DNA of 8,884 bases from assembly GCA_030833825.1 (NCBI GenBank), contig JAURGL010000069.1, positions 1 to 8,884 of the forward strand, written 5' to 3'. Of this stretch, positions 6,565-8,884 are shown piece after piece. The notes under the pieces are model-generated. The model was not told the DNA's origin, searched no databases, and saw only the letters and a program-made list of their open reading frames with translations. The DNA is from Vulcanococcus sp. SFB_649D_100_25. Lineage in GTDB: Bacteria > Cyanobacteriota > Cyanobacteriia > PCC-6307 > Cyanobiaceae. The translations under genes were made by a program, and so were the position numbers. The number at the start of each line of letters is the position of its first letter. The first letter of the stretch is position 1.

Positions 6565-7861
6565 GCCAGCGGCACAGCGTGGGGAGAGAAAGACCCTGCA
6601 GGCAGAGATTGAGGATGACCGTGATGAAGACGATGCTCTGGCAGTTCTGAGCCAGCAGCGGGGCGGCCTCGCTGGGCAGACCGCGCAGCTGCGGGATGAC
6701 ACTGCTCACGCTGAAGGAGAGGGCGAGGGGCACGGCGCCGCGGAGTCCGCACCAGGCAATCAATAGGGAATCCCGCCAGTTGAAGGGGGAAGCTTTCTGG
6801 AAGCACAGCACGCTTAAGGGACGAGCCAGCAGCATCAGAACCGCTGCGGAGGCCACACCCACCGGCAGGGCAGGCAGGAGGGTGGTGGGATCCACCAGCA
6901 GGCCAAAGAGCAGGAAGATGCTGATCTCGGTCATCGTGTTGAACGGCAGCAGAACTTCTTGAATCGACTCGTGATTGATTTCCGGGCGTTGGTAGGAAAG
7001 GTTGGTCATGAAGACGCCGGTCACGTAGACGGCGACAAACCCCGATCCGCCCAGGAGTTGGCTGCAGCCGTAGTCCATAAAGGCGATGGACATTGACACA
7101 ATCAACAGCTGTTCGCGATCCATCACGAATCGATCGATCATCAGCTTGGCGATGTAGCCAAAGCCAATACCCACCAGTAAGCCTGATCCCAGCTTTTGAA
7201 GTAGCTGGGCAAGGGCTTGGATCAGCAGTTCAGGAAGTGGTTGGTCCGCCGATCCCACAGTGAAGAGGCTGAGGGTGATGCTGAAGAGGATCAGGGCTGA
7301 GGGGTCGTTGACCGATGACTCGAACTCGAGCAGGTGCTGCACCCGCTGCGGTACATAGCGCTTCACCTGGCGAAGCACCCCCAACGTGGCACCGGCATCC
7401 GTCGAGCCCAGGCAGGCAGCCACCAGCAGGGCGGCACCAAGGGGGATCGCATCGGAGAACCCCGGCGCGATCGCCATGCCGGTGGAGGAGGTGAGCCAAT
7501 AGATCGCTCCCCCCAGCAGCAGGGTTGAGATGGCCACCCCACCGATGGCCAGCATCAGGCCGTATTCCAGGAAGCCGCGGATGGCTTTGAGATCGGTTTT
7601 CAGACCTGCATAAAAGAGGAGCAGGGCCAGGGCGAAGGTTTGCAGCTTCTCCACCTCCTCGTGGCGGATATCGAGGCCCTGGATGTTGATCAGGAGGCCC
7701 AGCAGCAACACCCCCAGCACCGCTGGGATACCGAGGCGAATTGAGAAGCGGCTGATGATCAGCGTGCCGAGGTAAACAGCCCCGATGAAAAACAGCTGGA
7801 CCTCCAGGGGCACCGACGCCAGACCTGGGTGGCTCGCGAGAAAGGTTGAAAACAGATCCAT
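6530..7861 (-). CDS. CPA1/NhaP-type cation:proton antiporter
   Basis: This 443-residue inner-membrane protein has about 12-13 predicted membrane segments and exchanges Na+ or K+ for protons. Diagnostic motifs are LLFYAGLKTD (81-90), LGSTDAGATLGVL (151-163, T154-D155), LEFESSVNDPSAL (178-190) with the N185-D186 pair and E181 of the electroneutral CPA1/NhaP clade, and WCGLRGAVPLAL (370-381) with R374. The motif series is closest, by eye, to NhaP2/CvrA (GSTDAAAV, ESGSNDPMA), a K+/H+ antiporter. E. coli NhaP2 carries extra C-terminal cytosolic TrkA_C and CorC-type domains; here the protein stops just after the last membrane segment (RWLSDPAKPELSS), so it is a membrane-core-only form. The ATG at 7861 lies 24 bases after the rRNA methyltransferase stop on the same strand, without a clear Shine-Dalgarno. 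The 3' end overlaps the YqjE-like gene by 35 bases, convergent. Ion preference cannot be read from sequence. Confidence 0.9.
   Translation of the reverse strand: MDLFSTFLASHPGLASVPLEVQLFFIGAVYLGTLIISRFSIRLGIPAVLGVLLLGLLINIQGLDIRHEEVEKLQTFALALLLFYAGLKTDLKAIRGFLEYGLMLAIGGVAISTLLLGGAIYWLTSSTGMAIAPGFSDAIPLGAALLVAACLGSTDAGATLGVLRQVKRYVPQRVQHLLEFESSVNDPSALILFSITLSLFTVGSADQPLPELLIQALAQLLQKLGSGLLVGIGFGYIAKLMIDRFVMDREQLLIVSMSIAFMDYGCSQLLGGSGFVAVYVTGVFMTNLSYQRPEINHESIQEVLLPFNTMTEISIFLLFGLLVDPTTLLPALPVGVASAAVLMLLARPLSVLCFQKASPFNWRDSLLIAWCGLRGAVPLALSFSVSSVIPQLRGLPSEAAPLLAQNCQSIVFITVILNLCLQGLSLPTLCRWLSDPAKPELSS
7467..7474. repeat. HIP1 palindrome GCGATCGC
   Basis: This exact copy of the cyanobacterial octamer lies within the antiporter gene, in codons shortly N-terminal to the GSTDAG motif. 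Confidence 0.6.
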
Positions 7862-7885
7862 GGTGGGGACGCTACTGGCGGGGCC

Positions 7886-8884
7886 TCAGCGGATTTCGTA
7901 GTGGAGCCAACGGCAGTCAATGCCCCCATTGCTTACAGGGATCCGGCGACTTGCTTTCATCCGTAGGGCGCCGGTGAGTTCAGGGTTTCCGCTCAGCAGC
8001 CAGAGGCTCCAGCCGCTGCAGCGCTCCTTCACCATCGCCCCCAGATCGCTGTAGAGCTCTTCGAGTTGCTCGCGATCGCCGAGCCGTTCTCCGTAGGGGG
8101 GGTTGCAGACCAGCACCCCTCGGCCGTCAGGGGGCTCGAACTGGCGGCAGTCCCCGTGCTGCCATTGGATCTGAGCGCCGACCCCTGCCGCATAGGCGTT
8201 CTCCTGGGCCTGCTCGAGCACCGAGCTCTCCAGTTCATTGCCCTTGATCACCGCCAGGGGCTGGTCGCGGGCTTCGGCCGCGGCGGCGCCCGTTTCGCGC
8301 TCCCACAATTCGGGGTGGAAGTCAGGCCACTGCTGCAGGGCAAAGGAGCGCCCCAGTCCGCTGTGGCGGCGCTGCGCCATGCAGGCCGCTTCAATCAGCA
8401 AGGTGCCCGACCCGCAGAGGGGATCGGCGAGGGGCACCGATCCATCCCAGCCCGTGAGACGGATCAGGCCTGCCGCCAGGTTTTCCTTCAGGGGAGCGAG
8501 GCCCATCCGCGGTCGGTAGCCCCGGCGGTGCAGGCTTTCGCCGCTGCCGTCGATGCTGAGGGTGGCCTGGCCGCCACCGAGGTGGATGTGAAAGCTGAGG
8601 TCGGGCTGCTCGAGATCCACGCTGGAGCGTTCGCCCCAGCGTTGCTGCTGCCAGTCGACCAGGGCGTTCTTGACCTGCAGGGCGCTGTAGTTGCTGTGGT
8701 TCAGGCCAGGTGCACTGCCGGTGGCATCCACCCTCAGGCTGAGCTCGGGTTTGAGCCAGGGCTCCCAGTCGATGCAGCGCTGCACACCCCAGAACAGGTC
8801 CTCGCGGCTCCGGCAGGGGAAGCTGCCCAGTTGTCGCAGCAGGCGAAAGGGCAGGCGAGCGCGCAGTTGAGCCCGGTAGAAGAC
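7886..8884 (-). CDS. rlmL: RlmL-type 23S rRNA (guanine-N2) methyltransferase, 5' end beyond the window
   Basis: The frame stays open to the right edge, giving 332 visible residues; the GTG at 8783-8785 is internal, because the preceding codons read FYRAQLRARLPFRLLRQLG and then SFPCRSREDLFWG, which fit the family. The N-terminal part (about 1-125) is the rest of the ferredoxin-like/THUMP RNA-binding region, ending in LHRRGYRPRMGLAPLKENLA. The Rossmann methyltransferase follows, with SAM-binding motif DPLCGSGTLLIEAA (154-167) and catalytic NPPYGERLG (261-269). It should methylate 23S rRNA at the G2445 equivalent using S-adenosylmethionine. The protein ends soon after the methyltransferase domain (LHYEIR), so it lacks the second, RlmK-type domain fused in E. 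coli RlmKL (about 700 residues), as is usual outside gammaproteobacteria. The antiporter follows 24 bases downstream on the same strand. A broader label, COG0116-type RNA methyltransferase, is the safe alternative. Confidence 0.88.
   Translation of the reverse strand, partial: VFYRAQLRARLPFRLLRQLGSFPCRSREDLFWGVQRCIDWEPWLKPELSLRVDATGSAPGLNHSNYSALQVKNALVDWQQQRWGERSSVDLEQPDLSFHIHLGGGQATLSIDGSGESLHRRGYRPRMGLAPLKENLAAGLIRLTGWDGSVPLADPLCGSGTLLIEAACMAQRRHSGLGRSFALQQWPDFHPELWERETGAAAAEARDQPLAVIKGNELESSVLEQAQENAYAAGVGAQIQWQHGDCRQFEPPDGRGVLVCNPPYGERLGDREQLEELYSDLGAMVKERCSGWSLWLLSGNPELTGALRMKASRRIPVSNGGIDCRWLHYEIR
8072..8079. repeat. HIP1 palindrome GCGATCGC
   Basis: This third exact copy of the octamer lies in the 3' half of the rRNA methyltransferase gene, just C-terminal to the NPPY motif codons. 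Confidence 0.6.

Noticed and set aside
6552..6571. Small inverted repeats (GCTGG/CCAGC and CGCTG/CAGCG) near the YqjE-like stop as a terminator
   Set aside because: The stems are only five pairs, mutually exclusive and without a T-run; such stems are common by chance at this GC content.

Overview
The window looks like chromosomal DNA from a GC-rich unicellular cyanobacterium, most likely of the Synechococcus/Cyanobium group. This rests on the LpxB-related protein typical of cyanobacteria, an SMC whose N-terminus (MVHINQVELTHFKSFGG) is of the cyanobacterial type, a 1-Cys MsrB resembling the plastid MSRB1 form, high GC (roughly 63% by eye) and three copies of the cyanobacterial palindrome GCGATCGC. 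The genus is inference; no marker gene settles it. Coding density is very high. There are no stretches over 100 bases without a gene, no RNA genes, no CRISPR and no mobile elements that I can see.

Layout: (1) Positions 2-1018, plus strand: the 3' end of an LpxB-related glycosyltransferase, then msrB 30 bases later. (2) Positions 1028-5601, minus strand: smc, then 35 bases downstream a two-domain PRC-barrel protein with a long charged tail. This pair converges on msrB, with stop codons only 9 bases apart inside a strong stem-loop. (3) Positions 5602-5692: the divergent intergenic region. (4) Positions 5693-6564, plus strand: two small membrane proteins with an ATGA overlap, the first resembling CsbD plus a YqjD/ElaB tail, the second of the YqjE/holin type. 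(5) Positions 6530-8884, minus strand: an RlmL-type 23S rRNA methyltransferase (5' end outside the window) followed after 24 bases by a CPA1/NhaP-type cation:proton antiporter. The antiporter runs 35 bases into the 3' end of the YqjE-like gene.

Functionally this is mostly housekeeping: chromosome organisation (SMC), oxidative damage repair (MsrB), rRNA modification (RlmL), ion homeostasis (antiporter) and envelope or stress functions (LpxB-related, YqjD/E-like). I do not see a clear novel defence or biosynthetic system. The least explained parts are the PRC-barrel partner of smc with its repetitive Arg/Tyr/Glu/Pro tail, and the CsbD-like/YqjD-like protein coupled to a YqjE-like protein.
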